A stretch of DNA of 64,000 nt from Acanthosoma haemorrhoidale (GCA_930367205.1 OV884014.1:71465104-71529103), one strand, 5' to 3'. Positions 34,451 through 47,094 are shown, numbered from the stretch's first letter. Translations and numbers: made by a program. Notes: generated by a model from the sequence alone, not told the origin.

Positions 34451-35620
34451 AATTAACTAAAGATTAGATCTAGGTAGCTTTTGGCTAGAATTATAATGCA
34501 CTCTATGAGCAAATATTAATTCTGAAGGTCATGATGCATCATAACTTAGTTGCAACCAACACAGACTGATGAACGATTTAGAAAATATGGAACTGATAAA
34601 CGACGCAAAAAACTTATCAATGATACTAATAAGAAAGAGGGATTCCTAAGTACACCCCTCTTAGGACAAATTCGGCGAGTCACATTGTGTGAGTACATTG
34701 TGAGTGACAATATATTTTAGTCTTAATCCAGTTTAATCTGGTAAACTTTTCAAAAATTAGTGATATATGTGTCAATATCGTCTATGTTTCTCTTGTTGTA
34801 ACCCGTGAAGATGATGGTTTATGCGCTTCGATTATTATAATTATAAGAAAAACCTGTGGGCAGAAGAAGTTAATTCAATTAATTAGCTAGAAGCTTCGTT
34901 AAGGTCCAGATTAAGGTTTTAGTATTTTAAGGCTGCTAAAAGATTATCCTTAGTAACGAACTTTAAACTTCCTTTACTCATAAATCTTGGATTTTTCTTT
35001 TTAAACAGTACTGATGTTAATAAGAGTGACTAATTTTCTACCCTGGCTTGTTTCTTTTGTTCCACGGTATTTTCAGTTAAGACGATAAGACGATAAAGAT
35101 ATGGGAATATCTTTTTTTTATAATTTTCTTAATCCCAAACCCTATTTTTTTTCAGTTACCTACTATTTTGAACTCAAATCTAGCTGCGATCCCATGGGGG
35201 AACACTGCTTTTTTTTAATTATCATTTTCTGAAAAGCCAAACGCTGATGTCTCCTCTGGTTATCGATTTCAAATTTATCTGTCTTACATTTGCCTTCTAC
35301 TCAAAAAACAAGTACGCCCTGCAGAACATCTCTTTCTCAGTTTGTTTAAAAAAATTTAGACGTGAATTAGTTTTCTGGGCACTTGTGCTCAATTCCATGC
35401 AATCATGGATCAGTGGGTCCAGGATGAAGTGGCTGTTGCCACATACGGACGGGTTACTAATTTTCTTATTGCTTAATGATTGACACTATCGAAGGAAGAG
35501 GTCACGTGGCTAGAATAGAGGTAGTGCACAGAGCGGCGACCCGGCCTGGCATACATTGCGAGTTCTCATGCTTCGTGAGCGCAACAATAGGTATTTTTAC
35601 ATATTAGAAAAAAAAAATTG
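34451..35620. other. No gene recognised
   Basis: 35247-35483 is open on plus for 78 codons without a domain. A CACGTG E-box lies near 35502. Otherwise AT-rich. Confidence 0.4.
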
Positions 35621-36050
35621 GGTCGCTCAAAATAAATATTTTTTTTTATCGATATCCCATCCTTAGTTGACGTTTCGCGTATTAAATTCAAGCATCCTCA
35701 AGACCGTAAAAGGAGTATTACCATTTCAATTTTTATTTATCCATTGTTATAACCTCCTACTTAATCCCTTCCAACACAGTAATAATTGTTTTGCTTATAA
35801 AAAATTTCTGATTATGTTTTCTATAATATTTGGAATTGTTCAATGAGGTTACCAATGCCAAAGTTTTATACAACAATGCATTGATAAAAATTGAAATGAT
35901 AACATCTTTCATGGCCCTAAGGATGGTTGAATAGGCGAAACGTTGATTGAGGATGGCACATCAATCCAAGCTTTTTTCCAATAAGTTTAAGTTGTAATCA
36001 GTTAAAGCGTTTGTGTTTGGTTAAAATAAATTTAGATCACTCAAAATTTT
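35621..36050. repeat. Fold-back element with GGCGAAACG terminal motif
   Basis: 35621-35740 and 35880-36050 are imperfect inverted copies. The minus strand of the left arm reads CGCGAAACGTCAACTAAGG and the right arm reads GGCGAAACGTTGATTGAGG. Inner parts also pair (CCATTTCAATTTTTAT with ATAAAAATTGAAATG). A third copy of the motif lies on the minus strand near 36802-36850. There is no protein sequence. The short hairpin with GAAACG resembles terminal motifs I have seen in Penelope-like and related retroelements, but that link is from memory and unproved. Confidence 0.55.
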
Positions 36051-36370
36051 ATAAGTTAAAATCTTTCCTCCAAAATTGTACTTTTAACTGTCATTTGGTA
36101 TTAAAAAAATGTGTTCGGGGAACAATTAAAGTGAGATGTTTTGTATAAACATTATAAATGTTTATGCCTCAATGAATACCCAGTTTTATTCCGTCATTCT
36201 TCTAGAATATTTGTGATATTTTAAAGTATTTTCATGTAGCTAAAACGGTGATAAGCAGCCGAGATATGATAAATATCATTACCGGCAATAATTGTAATTA
36301 TAACTAGAGAATATGTTTGAAGCAGATATTAGCTGAAGCAGCATTAGATTTATACGGGTCTAGCATTTAA
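36051..36370. other. No gene recognised
   Basis: AT-rich sequence, nothing supported. Confidence 0.45.
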
Positions 36371-36540
36371 TACCGGCCAGCGGGGAGAATGGGAACTTAA
36401 TCCCTTATTTATAAGCGCTTAGGAGCGACACCCTCGCTTGTTTTTTGGCATGGCCGGCTGCTTTTATTCCAGTTTTTGAGCATCAGCGCCACAAAACAGG
36501 GATTGAGTATGGCCGCAGATTCAATTCAAGACAAGTAGTA
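36371..36540. other. GC-richer island sharing a motif with 40010-40100
   Basis: GGCCAGCGGGGA occurs at about 36374, and the same 12-mer at about 40019. Both are followed by loosely similar text (GGGA..., then GCGACACCC or GCGACCCAG). Both islands lack open frames. They could be a diverged repeat or a paired regulatory element. Confidence 0.3.
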
Positions 36541-36800
36541 TATTGGCTCAGTAGATTTTCGTACAGTATGAGAAGATGTATAAAAGCACATAGTTAAATA
36601 AAAGTGACATTAAAAAATTATATTTGAGGTTAAGGTTGTCAAAATATCACTTTTACTTAACTTTTTAAGTAAGCATTTACAGGTTATTGTTTATAAAAAT
36701 AAAAAGTAGAATTAAATTCTTCATTGAGATCGATATTTATTTTGCGTTAAATTTAGTTTTCCAAAAAAACAGAGTCCCCCCGAACAAACATTTTTTTATG
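36541..36800. other. No gene recognised
   Basis: AT-rich; nothing supported. Confidence 0.45.
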
Positions 36801-36801
36801 G

Positions 36802-36850
36802 ATATTAAACCCATAGTTGAAGTTTCGCCTATTCAGGCATCCTCAGGGCG
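36802..36850 (-). repeat. Third copy of GGCGAAACT-type motif
   Basis: The minus strand reads GATGCCTGAATAGGCGAAAC followed by TTCAACTATGG. The matching blocks lie at 35655-35706 (minus) and 35912-35966 (plus). The GCC...GGC bases can form a short stem. Confidence 0.55.
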
Positions 36851-36959
36851 TTAATTTACATGCATAGAAGAATATTACATAAAACACACTTGATTTAACA
36901 AATAATGAAATTTGAAACAATGAAAAGAATAAAAACACTTTGAATATTATCTTAATTCT

Positions 36960-37247
36960 ATGTGTAAGCACAGTCCAAACCCTCTCTTCCGAGACATGAC
37001 ACCACCACCACTACCGGCACGATGGCAACTCACAAGATCGAGTAAAGCAGAAGAAATGGTTGACATCACGGCGCTTGGCCCACCAACAACAAGCCTCTAA
37101 GGGGCACCCTCACTGATATCAGACTAACTACGACTGCACTACATGCCTAGAGAAGACTCTAGGCCCAGCCACCAGTGGACTCTCACCACTGTACCGTAAC
37201 AATCAACCTCCACCGAGGATTCCCACACTCCTTACTCCTCTCACACC
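36960..37247 (+). pseudogene. Family D LINE: ORF2 C-terminus plus 3' UTR
   Basis: ATG at 36960 is probably not a real start. The frame reads NPLFRDMTPPPLPARWQ and continues to a stop at 37098-37100. The core NPxFxxMTPPPLPxRWQ is shared with the family B C-terminus (near 41855-41905), so D is a related jockey-like lineage with a different 3' UTR. The following 150 bp of UTR recur at 48289-48447. The 5' part is missing. Confidence 0.7.
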
Positions 37248-39454
37248 ACCTTCAATCAGGTACTCCTAGTACAATGATCCGATCACCCTAAATATTTTAT
37301 ATTTCTCCCTCATCCTAAAATTCTAAATAGAAAAAAATCTAAATTCTATAAATCCATTATTATACACTATGAATTTAACCTTTAACCTTACGGTAAAAAT
37401 TGTAACTTACAGTTATTTTTTTTCTATTATGTCTAACACAATATAATTATTAATATAGAGGAATCTCTTTTTTAGTGTTTACTCTAAAGAATAATTCTAT
37501 GAAATTATTATGTTCATAAAACTGTGACGAAATAATTCTATTTAAATTGTAGTATATGATAAAGCGGTGATTAGTTTTGGTTCAAACGTAATAAAAGCAT
37601 GTATGGAAAATGTTCACGCCCATTCTGCCTACATTCAAAATTTCTCAAGTCTGAGCACAGTAAATGATTAAAGTTATATTTTTCCCTAGTAAAAACTTAA
37701 AGACAATAACGCCGAAATCATTTTTTGAAATATAAAAAAAAATAAAGGTTTGAGTATCAAACAAAAAAAAAAAAAAAATAGAAATAGAGCATTCAATATT
37801 GTTTCAGGAGATTTCAAATAGATGTTTGTTTCTTCACTAAGTTTGTACAATAAATATAAAAGTAGTTTTTAATCATAAGAATCAAATATGTTTCATACAA
37901 TAATCTCTTTATTTACTTCTTTATTTTTTGTGTTATTATTTCAGTAATATAAATTTGAAATAAAACTTTGGTTCAATGGAAGAATCAAAGTAAAACAAAA
38001 AAGTAAATCGGTAATCAGGCGGAAAAAATTAAAATAATAACAAAAATATGGTGAGGCTACTGATCCTTGTTTAAAGTATTTCATTAATATTTGAGGTTTA
38101 GTTTATATTATTTACAAACTATTGGGTTAGAGGAAATCTAAGACAAAATGGTAGAAATAGTTAAAAAAAAAAAAAAAATACAACCTCCAAGTGAGCTTGC
38201 CTCTAATAGAAAAACTTTCGATACCGAGAAAAAACACATAATTTCGATCCTGTCATAGCAAAAAAAAAAAAAAAAAAAAAAAAACCGAAAAAACAATAGA
38301 AAACGGTCTCCCGGCCACATTTTATCATAACTACTCAGCAACTTTTTCAATATATCACGAGGAGGGAATATTGTTTTATAATAAATTTTACGTTGGAAAA
38401 AGGAGCTGCTGCAATACTCGAGGAAAAGTTAATATTTGAACTGACGGTTGAAGGGGTAAGAATTTTCTTTATAAAGTCCAGCTATTGCCTTTGAGGCGGC
38501 TTTAAAGAAGGATGAAGATGAAATTGTCTCTCTGAAATATAGTAAGAAATACCTGATACAGCCAACTTTCCTATATACGTATCTGGACGCAATTTTATTC
38601 TGAAAATACACCTCTTTTCACTTATTTAAATATTGTCTTCAGAACGGTTTAAGGTTACTATCATGTCGTAAAAACAAGTGAGCAGTAATTACAATTATGA
38701 AGAGAATTATGACGTTACAAAAAATATCAGGCCTAGAAAAGTGGAACTATACGTCATTAAAAATAAATTTAAGTTTGCGAATTCATCCGGGGCATAGACA
38801 CACTCTCACATCATCAACATCAAATCGTTGGACGAATATGAAACCAAGTAAAGTCATTAAATTGTACAGTTAATGACTATTGGAAAAGGATATTTGTTGA
38901 ATAAAGTTTAGAAATTGTATAACCAAAAATAATTTCAGGGATATTGTAATAAATAAGGAATATAATATATTTAGTGTAATTAAAGGCAATTTCATAGGTT
39001 ATCTATATTTTTATTATTTACAATTTATTTATATTCAAAAGGAATTTTCCATTGACTACGATGATTAAGAAATGAAAATAAGAGTGAAAATTCAGAGTTC
39101 ACTTCTTTAATAATTATTTCAGAAACTCAAATAACTGAACCTTAGCACAGGCGTCCATTTACTTTCGGTAATATTTATCTAATTCATGTTTATTTATATT
39201 TATTTATTTTTTATATTTCCAAAAATACAATTTTGTTCTTGACTCATGTGAAAAAAAGTAGTTATTAAAAAATAACTAAAGTGAAGTAACGTGTTTTTGG
39301 ATTAACCAGTTATTGCTTCCTTGGATCTGTCATCAGTACTATTATGCCTAATAAGCATCCTTACCTTAAGATCCTCTTCAAGTCAAATTAAAAAATCAAA
39401 TCTCGCCTTTTCGGCCTCCATCAAAGCTGCCCTCTTTGGCCGTTCTTTTCTTGT
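37248..39454. other. AT-rich stretch with long A runs, no gene recognised
   Basis: A runs at about 37760-37776, 38164-38178 and 38261-38284. The short minus-strand frames at 38138-38350 and 38429-38611 are low-complexity (poly-Phe) or motif-free. Confidence 0.5.
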
Positions 39455-39720
39455 CCCTGTCACAAACCTTAGGAACTCTATTCCCATCAATATTTGAATC
39501 TAAGCTTAACCAATTCGTCATCTCACATCTAACAACTCATAATATCTCATTATTGTTATTAATTGTATTAATTCCCTATTTTAACAGATCCCAGCTACCT
39601 TTCACGCTCCTTCCTGTAGTGGTTCCTTTATTTTCCTTATGTTTCTTGTTAATATTATCATTAACCTGTACTCATTTATGTTTCAACCAAATGCCGTAAG
39701 TACACTTCAGGCTCATAGTA
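39455..39720 (+). repeat. Family C LINE tail, degraded copy
   Basis: It matches 3088-3200 over the block NSIP-coding sequence plus the CATCTAACAACTCATAAT UTR. It matches 60085-60130 over the TTAACA(C/G)ATCCCAG block. Stops interrupt the former ORF2 tail. Confidence 0.45.
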
Positions 39721-40819
39721 TTAATGTAGTTCCTATTTTTTTTTTGTTAGCTATAAACTAAATCATCAAAAACCAACTAGAATATAGTGTTTTTTCTTTG
39801 GTAACTTCTAGAATTGTTTTTAAATTAAATTGTTAAATTATTGTTATTTAAAGTGATAGTACTAAGGTTAAATGAGTATGATTCAGTCTGCCATTTTTTA
39901 TTGCGAATAAGAGTCGCGTTGGGACTATTGAATCGCTCGCGGGCACAAAACAATTACTTTAGCCTGTAATTCTAACACAATTAATAGAAGCTGTTTTTCC
40001 TCTGGGAAGAACATACCCTGGCCAGCGGGGATAATTGCAGTGGGAAGGAGATAAAACGGCAGAACGCGACCCAGCATCACAGAGCCCTTAGTTTTTGCTG
40101 CCGTTGCTTTATTGACGCCGCGACCGCAACTACTAATGAGAAGGTGATAATTAAACTGCAGCCCTTAACGAATTGTCGCCCTTTTTATGGGCCAACTCAA
40201 TGTCTTTTTGTCCTTTCTTTAGGGCCTTGATTATACCTGAGGCCCTTATGGTCAATGAATTTCCAGGGACAGTTCTCCGAAACCACCTTTGTGCTATACA
40301 CCTCATTGAGCAGGATCTAATTTTATACGTGGTAATAAACAATATTTTTTTTTACAAATGCAGCAATTTCAACTGTACAATTTTCCTCTCCTTTATCGTT
40401 ACATGAAACAAAAACAAAAGCATTTTATTTTTAAATAATTGCAGGGTGGTTGCTTAATAGCTATGAGTATGTTTTTTTCTTACAGAGTAGCTCCATTAAG
40501 GGAAGGTTCATTTAAAAATTGTACATGCTCTAGGCACTCTTTATTTTACGAATACAAAATTAACTGTCATTAGTTGTGTAAAAATTAACATTATTTTTAA
40601 TGTTTATCAACGTTTTTTCTTCATATTTTTTATTATTTAATTATCGATAGTAACATTATTTTCTCTCTCTATCTCATCATTTCTTGTACTTCTCTCTGTG
40701 TGAAGGATTTCTGTCCAACAATTAGGTAAGGGATAGGAGGATTGTGTATTAATTGGATTCAACCCTCCCCCCAGCAATACTAATGGATACAAGGACGATA
40801 AAAGACGATGTACTATCCC
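39721..40819. other. Island with shared motif and an open minus frame
   Basis: 39890-40150 is GC-richer and includes the second GGCCAGCGGGGA. On the minus strand 40151-40342 is open for 63 codons, with a Lys/Ala-rich end (IIKALKKGQKDIELAHKKG). It looks protein-like but matches no family I recognise and has no confirmed splice sites. The remainder is AT-rich. Confidence 0.3.
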
Positions 40820-40830
40820 AGAAAATAGAT

Positions 40831-41521
40831 GCCTATCCATTTTTATACCCAAATAGTGCATTGAGAAAGCTGGTGAGCTCTCTTGCCCTCCCACGCTAAA
40901 CGATTTTGGCAAGGATTTTTTCCCCTTTTGGAGGGAGAAGATTACGCAGTCGGTCTTCCCGGCGTTTACATGTTTAACATGCCCAGTCTGTCACTGATAA
41001 CGTTACAAACTGACTCGGCGTGTGTAAGAGCTCTTTGTGCACTCATGCTGCTGCTGTAAACCGCAATGTCGTCGGCGAAAGCGATTACAGTAGCTTTCTG
41101 ATAGTTTGTCCCAACAATTTCAGATGTGTACATACTGAAAAGAACCGCTCCTTGAGGAACTCCACAAGTCAGAGGGAATGGGTTAGAGAGGCAATCACCC
41201 ACCCGTACCCTCACCGAAGAACGAAACCAACATGGTATATAGCTGCTCTGGGCATTCCCAGTCACAAAGCTGTCGGCACAGCATCCCGTGGGACACTGAG
41301 TCGAAAGCCTGCGTGCAGTCATACAAGATCATAGCAGTTGCTGTATTCTTGTTGATACCAAGGGTAGCTTCCGTTTGTACCTTCACAAGCGGATGTTCTG
41401 TACTCAGATGAGCCTGAAAACCTGTCTGCTCGTACGGAATGATAGCATTTTCCGAACAGAACCCCTTCAGGTAGTTCAGTATTATCTTTTCGAGAATCTT
41501 CCCCATGTGAGTAATAATTCT
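40831..41521 (-). pseudogene. Family B reverse transcriptase segment (inverted part)
   Basis: The minus strand from 41506 reads GKILEKIILNYL, a substrate block QTGFQAHLSTEHPL, and ILYDCTQAFDSVSHGML (first catalytic Asp). The frame then changes near 41200 and continues LTCGVPQGAVL, IAFADDIAVYSS (catalytic Asp pair), VNAGKTDCVIFSL after another frame change near 40970, and YLGIKMDRHL. These are jockey/CR1-type RT motifs 3 to 8. The codons after MDRHL are target DNA, because the TSD lies there. Confidence 0.85.
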
Positions 41522-41632
41522 CTACCCATTTTAGTAATAAAATAGAAAAAGTACGACAAAGGTCTTACCGGCTATCACACTTGCTAACTTCACCTAACCT
41601 GTCGCTTCGTCTTAAATTGATGATATATAAAT

Positions 41633-41929
41633 GTGTCCTCCGGCCAGCTCTGCTGTACGGTGCCCCGCTTGACTGACAATACAGCCAAATGTCTCCAACA
41701 CTTCAAGAATGGAATCATGCGAAAAGTGGTCCGACATACCTCTTTCGAGAGGTTGAAGAACGCTGACCTGCACCCGTTGCTTGGTGTGCCGTCGGTGGGT
41801 GAGTTCATCCGCCGGAGACACAAGTTTTTTGACTCGTTGCAGCACCTGACAAATCCAGTGTTTAACACTATGACCCCGCCACCCCTCCCGCATCGATGGC
41901 AACAGACTGTCGGGGAAAAATTAGGATAA
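41633..41929 (+). pseudogene. Family B ORF2 C-terminus (sense part)
   Basis: RPALLYGAP in one frame is followed by LTDNTAKCLQHFKNGIMRKV in the next, then RHTSFERLKNADLHPLLGVP and NPVFNTMTPPPLPHRWQQ to a stop at 41927-41929. This is the C-terminal domain that follows the RT in jockey-type ORF2. The 3' UTR follows and ends TTTAAAGGGGCTATGAAGG plus 14 A. A single frame change separates the first two blocks. Confidence 0.8.
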
Positions 41930-42204
41930 GAATTAGTATGCAAGTTAGTTTTAAGGTTGATCAAAAAGGTGAGCCCCATCACCTTATTGGTCAGTTTAGT
42001 CAAGTCACGTATAATGTATATCATTATGCTTGTTTATACGATTATATAATTTCTATAAAATAACAAAACCTGTATATAATGTAGTGATGCTACAGGAAAT
42101 ACAGAATAATTTGTAAATGGATTCACTTGAGGATCTATAATTGTATATAATTGTCTGTAAGTTTAAAGGGGCTATGAAGGAAAAAAAAAAAAAAGAAAAT
42201 AGAT

Positions 42205-43167
42205 AGACGAAACAGAATCAAATAATGTTCTATGGCTTTTGTTGTTAGTATAAGATAATCCAGTGTACTTAGTAGATGAAGAAACAATGAGATAGGTAAA
42301 CTGCAGTGCCGCGTTCCACATATTTAGTACAAAATAGGTTTAAGAAGACAGAAGAGCTTTGTTAATAGTCTTCATAAAGGCGATGGCTGATGAGAGAGGC
42401 TTGACCTAAATGAGAGAACATTGCGGGCTAGCCAAGTCCTATCTCTGCCTATAAATCGTGAGTGAGCCTAGCCATAATGGGCCAAGTGGATATCCTCAGT
42501 CTTGCATTGTCTTGAGTGTCTTGGCAACTGAGCGCTGCCACTCATTGGACCCACACAACAAGTTGCTCCAGTCTCCTGCGAGTTATTAACCCAGGCTGCA
42601 AATAATTTTCCTGTAATTAAAACTTACTCAGTCATCCTCCAATCGCTATGCCTTTGTTTTAGATTTTTGGCAAAAAATATTCTTACTAAAATAAATGTCC
42701 ATCCCCCAATAATTTTAAAAATGAAAGCTTACATTACCATTTTGAGGGCAGGCCGAATCCTGAGACATAAAAAAAAAAAGGAAAACTGAGGTTGTTCAAT
42801 GTAAAAAGAACACGCACGGCAGGTTTAAATGCAAATGGCGCTAAAGCTTCGCCATGGGCAAGGGCTCGAGAGCAACGTGGTCGACCCCCACCTTTTTTAT
42901 CCTTCGACATAAATTCATAAATCACAACTATAAAGTGGGGGAAGATTTTAGCCGAGGGTGGGGGGCTCAGGAGGAGAAGGCAGATGATTGGCAAGATGAA
43001 GGTACAGGCATTTTTAATAACCCCCCTCGCCCCTCGACAAACCCACTAGAAGAAAGAGGAGACTAGCAGGTTTTTAGTTTGTTAAACGCAATTAAATCAG
43101 GGGAAAAAAATTACTAACTACAAATGGGAATTTCTTTGGCCACTCTCCTCCAAAATTATGTTCAGTT
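42205..43167. other. Mixed sequence, no recognised gene
   Basis: 42734-42994 (minus) and 42854-43066 (plus) overlap and are motif-free. An exact octamer ATGCAAAT (POU-type site) lies near 42829 in a GC-richer patch. No exon can be supported. Confidence 0.4.
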
Positions 43168-46100
43168 TTGCTTCTTATATTTTCAATAGACTTATTTAGT
43201 CATTTAATTATATTTTTATGTTTTCAACTCTTGATAACTTTTACCCTCCACACCTTACCTTTATTATATACAGTCCATATTACCAGTCACATACCAGATA
43301 CCTCAATTCATAGTTGTAGTGCAATATCCCTTCCCCCTGAAGGCATTACAACAAACAGATGTATTAAACGTACTATTTTGCTAAGGCAACAAGAAATTTT
43401 CGTATGAGGTGTTTGGGCCATAGTCGTGTATATTTTCATGATATTTTAGATTTTTGGATCAAACTAAATTAATATGTACATATCTTAATCCCTACTTAAT
43501 ATATGAAGGAAGTTGAGTCGCTGTAAAGCGTGTTTATGACAAAAGACTGGTCCATTTGAGAAGCATAAGCCCCCTTAGACAGCCCATTTTCCGGTTAAAA
43601 TGAACCAGGCAAACCTTGAGTAAACACATGTGTTCGCTTAATTACAAAATAAATAACATGAATGTTTATGTGAGTGGTTTTGAGTATCAGAACTTTCCTC
43701 CTTTATCAAATAACTCCTCTTGTATCCTTTCTATCCATAATTCCCACAGTTAGGAGATTACATTAGATACGCAGATATTAAAGTAAGCCATACGACTAAG
43801 TTCTGTAACTTGTTTTAATGCTCCATCTTTAATTTCATATTGCAAAATAACTCTTGGAACTAGCTCTCGTATTCGTGCCTATTGGAAAATGAATTACAGT
43901 AAAGGCTTTGGCAACACCGGCTTAGAATGCCTCTAATTGGATTATTCTTCCATTGCAGAGCTTGCTTTATAGCAGATGTTCAGAAACCATGTTAAAAATA
44001 ATACTTTGTATAGTGTATAGTGAACTGCCATCAGAATCGTGAGTGTTGTAGCTGTGCATTGTTGGCATCCCTGTTTCCTTCTCATTACTTGTCAGTCAGA
44101 CAGCAAACGTATAACATTATTACAAGTTAATTAACCCCGTTCAGAGCTCAACCTGACAGAGGAAACAACTCCATCATGTTTGTCTTCAACTAGACAATCA
44201 GTTTGCTCATGGTAACCAGCTTAGCCATCGTATAAACGGACTAAGTCCTGCAGATTGTACCTGGTAACATTGACACACATATAGACCTATATAGGTACCA
44301 AGACCTTCTCACCGTCCTTAGGTCAGTTGACTTAGATTAAAAAACTATTCAACGAATAGACGCTTACATTTACAATGTTCTTTTTTATCCTATGTTCTGC
44401 ACAATTATTTATAGTACCTCTTTTTTTTGTCATTCTACTTAACAATTTAATTAAAAGTAGGTTTTAGATACCAAACAATAAAATGTTCTGTACAATAACG
44501 TAATTTTAAGAATAATTAAAGGCCTTTTAGTGACCATCTTTGTAAATACAGTCCATTAAAATCATTATAATTCAAGGTATTTGAGTTTGCTATTGTTGAG
44601 AAACCAAACTAAGTAATCTTATTATTTTAGTTCAAGTGACTTTAAAGTTCAGAATTTTTACTGAGAGGGACAAAGTGATAATGAAAATTTTGACACTGGC
44701 AGAGATTAATCTGATTAATTAATTTGACCTGACATTTAGCTCAATACAATCTTCTAACTTAAATGTTGTAAGAAATATTATCCAACAGCGTTCTCTGAAC
44801 AGTCTCCGTGTCATTACAATCAACCCAAGGGGATTGATGAGGGTTGTTAGTAACTGCTATTTATTTTTAATATCATACTCCTCGAATTATCCTTGAATAT
44901 TTCTATTAGTCTTCTTAACATACACAAAATCATTGTTTCAGAAACAAACGATCTGTACGGATTGGGTTTTAGGTGGCATTTGTTGATCCAGTATTCTTGT
45001 TATTTGGCTAATGTTTATTAAATGTGACTTCAATCTATACATGGGGGGAGTCTGTGACTCTTTGCCTCTTCAAATTAGTTAAGATATACTAACAAAGCAT
45101 TAGCGACTTGAGGATTATACCCCATAATAAATGCCCCCCTTCAAAAAAAAAAAAAAACTAAAACTTGTAAGTGGAGCTTTTTTCGCATGCTGGTAAACAC
45201 CCAGATGTAATCTAAATCAATGTTTATAATTAAAAAAAAATCAACAGAAGTCTACAGAAAATGCGTAAAAAATTTTTTAAAGAAACTACGGTAAATGTTG
45301 AAAATTATATGGATTCATTTTTAAGTAATTATGAATAGAAATTGCTGTTATAGACAAGTGTATACTAGAATAAATGGAAATGAAGCGTTTCAATCTACAT
45401 TTGAATATGGATATTTGCATAACTGCCTGAAAAGAATTTCTATCTGATAAAAAAAAATATAAATTCATTGGATTTTATTTTTCTGCTTTTCATTTATTTC
45501 AAATTTTATAATTGCATGTTTCTAGGCATACGAATTAAGCTTATGGGTCATGTATTTGTAGAGTCGCATTTAATTTTATAGGGTTGCAGTACTGCAACTG
45601 CTTGGTTTATTATAATTTGCTTTTGACAAAAAAAATACTTTAGTTTAAATATTAATTAAATAGTTTAATTTTTACTAACCGATCACTACCAACGAAATTT
45701 AACTCCATGTGGATCTAAAAAAGGCAACCGATTTCTATTAAATTCAAGCAATTTCGTTGTACTTTTTTTTTTTTTATGTAACATAATATAATTAATCCTT
45801 GGGCTGACTGGTATTGATTGCGGAATTATTAGTCGGGAAATAAAATCGCAAACGTCAGAAAAGGAAAACACCCAATTTATCATTTGTGTATTTCAGTACA
45901 GGGGGCGAAATATCATAAACGGTGACATTTTGTTGCGGTATACAGTTTTCAAGTTGTTGTTCCATTGGGTCATTCAGTTTGGATTGAAAGCCATTTAGTT
46001 GCTTTTGTTATTTTTAGAATGTAGGCAGATTTGACATGGCTACCAATGTGGTGTATACATTTTCTCATGTGCGTTAAACAAACACGCGGCATGTATGTGT

Positions 46101-47094
46101 GCAGTTAACTTCCTTTACAGAAATAAGTATAGGCTTAATGTCTATTATTTATTTTAGTTGTAGATGCCAAGCAAGATAAGAGAATCCGTGTTAGTTTTTT
46201 GCCAATCTACAGAAAATATTGATGCATATTTTATTGCTCTTTATATATTGAACCCGCAATAAATAGAAGGGGGGCAATCTAGACTACCTCTTTTAGAAGT
46301 ATTGGCCGCCAATGACCGACGAAGTAAGATCATTCTTCAATGCTGCATCACAACTGACCTAATTAGGGGTTAGTTTTAGGAACTTATGAAGTAAGCTTAA
46401 TACATTTTTTTTATTTTTTGACTTCTTTTTACATGGTTTTATATGTGGCTGGCAAATAACTAAAAAACTAAAATTTAAGAACGTTTTAATTGTAAATTAA
46501 ATATTATTTTAATTAAAACCACGGAGTTTTAAACTATACTATTTTGTAGTAGTTATATAATTTATACCTCAGTAATTTATTATTAAGTAATTCTTACGAT
46601 AGATACTTAATTTAATATAAATTTTATTGTAATAAAAATTAGTGTTGAAATGACTATTATGGTTGAAATCAGGAATAGCAGCACTATTGGGGGGGGGGTC
46701 TTTCCGGTCTTATGGGGTAAAATACACTCTCAAAGGGACTTTTAAATCATAGTGAAATCCACTATTAACACAATAGGAACTGCAATCGCTCTAATAAAAC
46801 TAATAATAGTATCGCTTAATTTTTAGTAAGTTATTTTTACTAAAACGATATGAATAAATTATCTTACTCCTCAGTGAATGTATATGTCTATAAATAATCC
46901 AGCTACAATGCTGGTGCCTCGAAACCACTAGTGTATATCTGTTCTGCCTTTTATCCATCGATTGGGAAATACGCCATATTCCCAGCAGGCTTGGTACATA
47001 CGCTCTAGAACTGGTAGCATTGTATCAAGCCCTAAAACAATTATCTGATTTGAGATGCGGTCGCACCCTTGAGCCTTCTTCATTCTGTACCCTG
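43168..47094. other. AT-rich stretch, no gene recognised
   Basis: Nearly 4 kb with no repeat partner, no protein motif and only short low-complexity frames (43168-43407, 45286-45468, 45686-45883). There is a G run near 46689. This is the longest quiet stretch of the window along with 50457-53859. Confidence 0.5.

Larger units (their letters stand above)
40820..42204 (+). mobile_element. Family B LINE, twin-primed insertion (5' inversion) with 11-bp TSD
   Basis: AGAAAATAGAT at 40820-40830 is repeated at 42194-42204. Between them, 40831 to about 41521 is the reverse-transcriptase part in minus orientation. About 41522-42193 is the ORF2 C-terminus, 3' UTR and poly(A) in plus orientation. Inverted upstream part first, then sense 3' part with A tail, between one TSD, is the twin-priming signature known from L1. 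The segment between MDRHL and the RPALLYGA block is missing at the join, as that model allows. Confidence 0.88.

Noticed and set aside
38138..38350. Minus-strand frame with long Phe run
   Set aside because: Produced by a poly(A) tract; not coding.
41020..41334. 104-codon plus-strand frame inside the inverted RT
   Set aside because: The opposite strand carries clear RT motifs (GVPQGAVL, FADD), so this is a shadow.
41590..42024. 144-codon minus-strand frame
   Set aside because: The plus strand encodes the conserved LINE C-terminus here; the minus frame has no motif.
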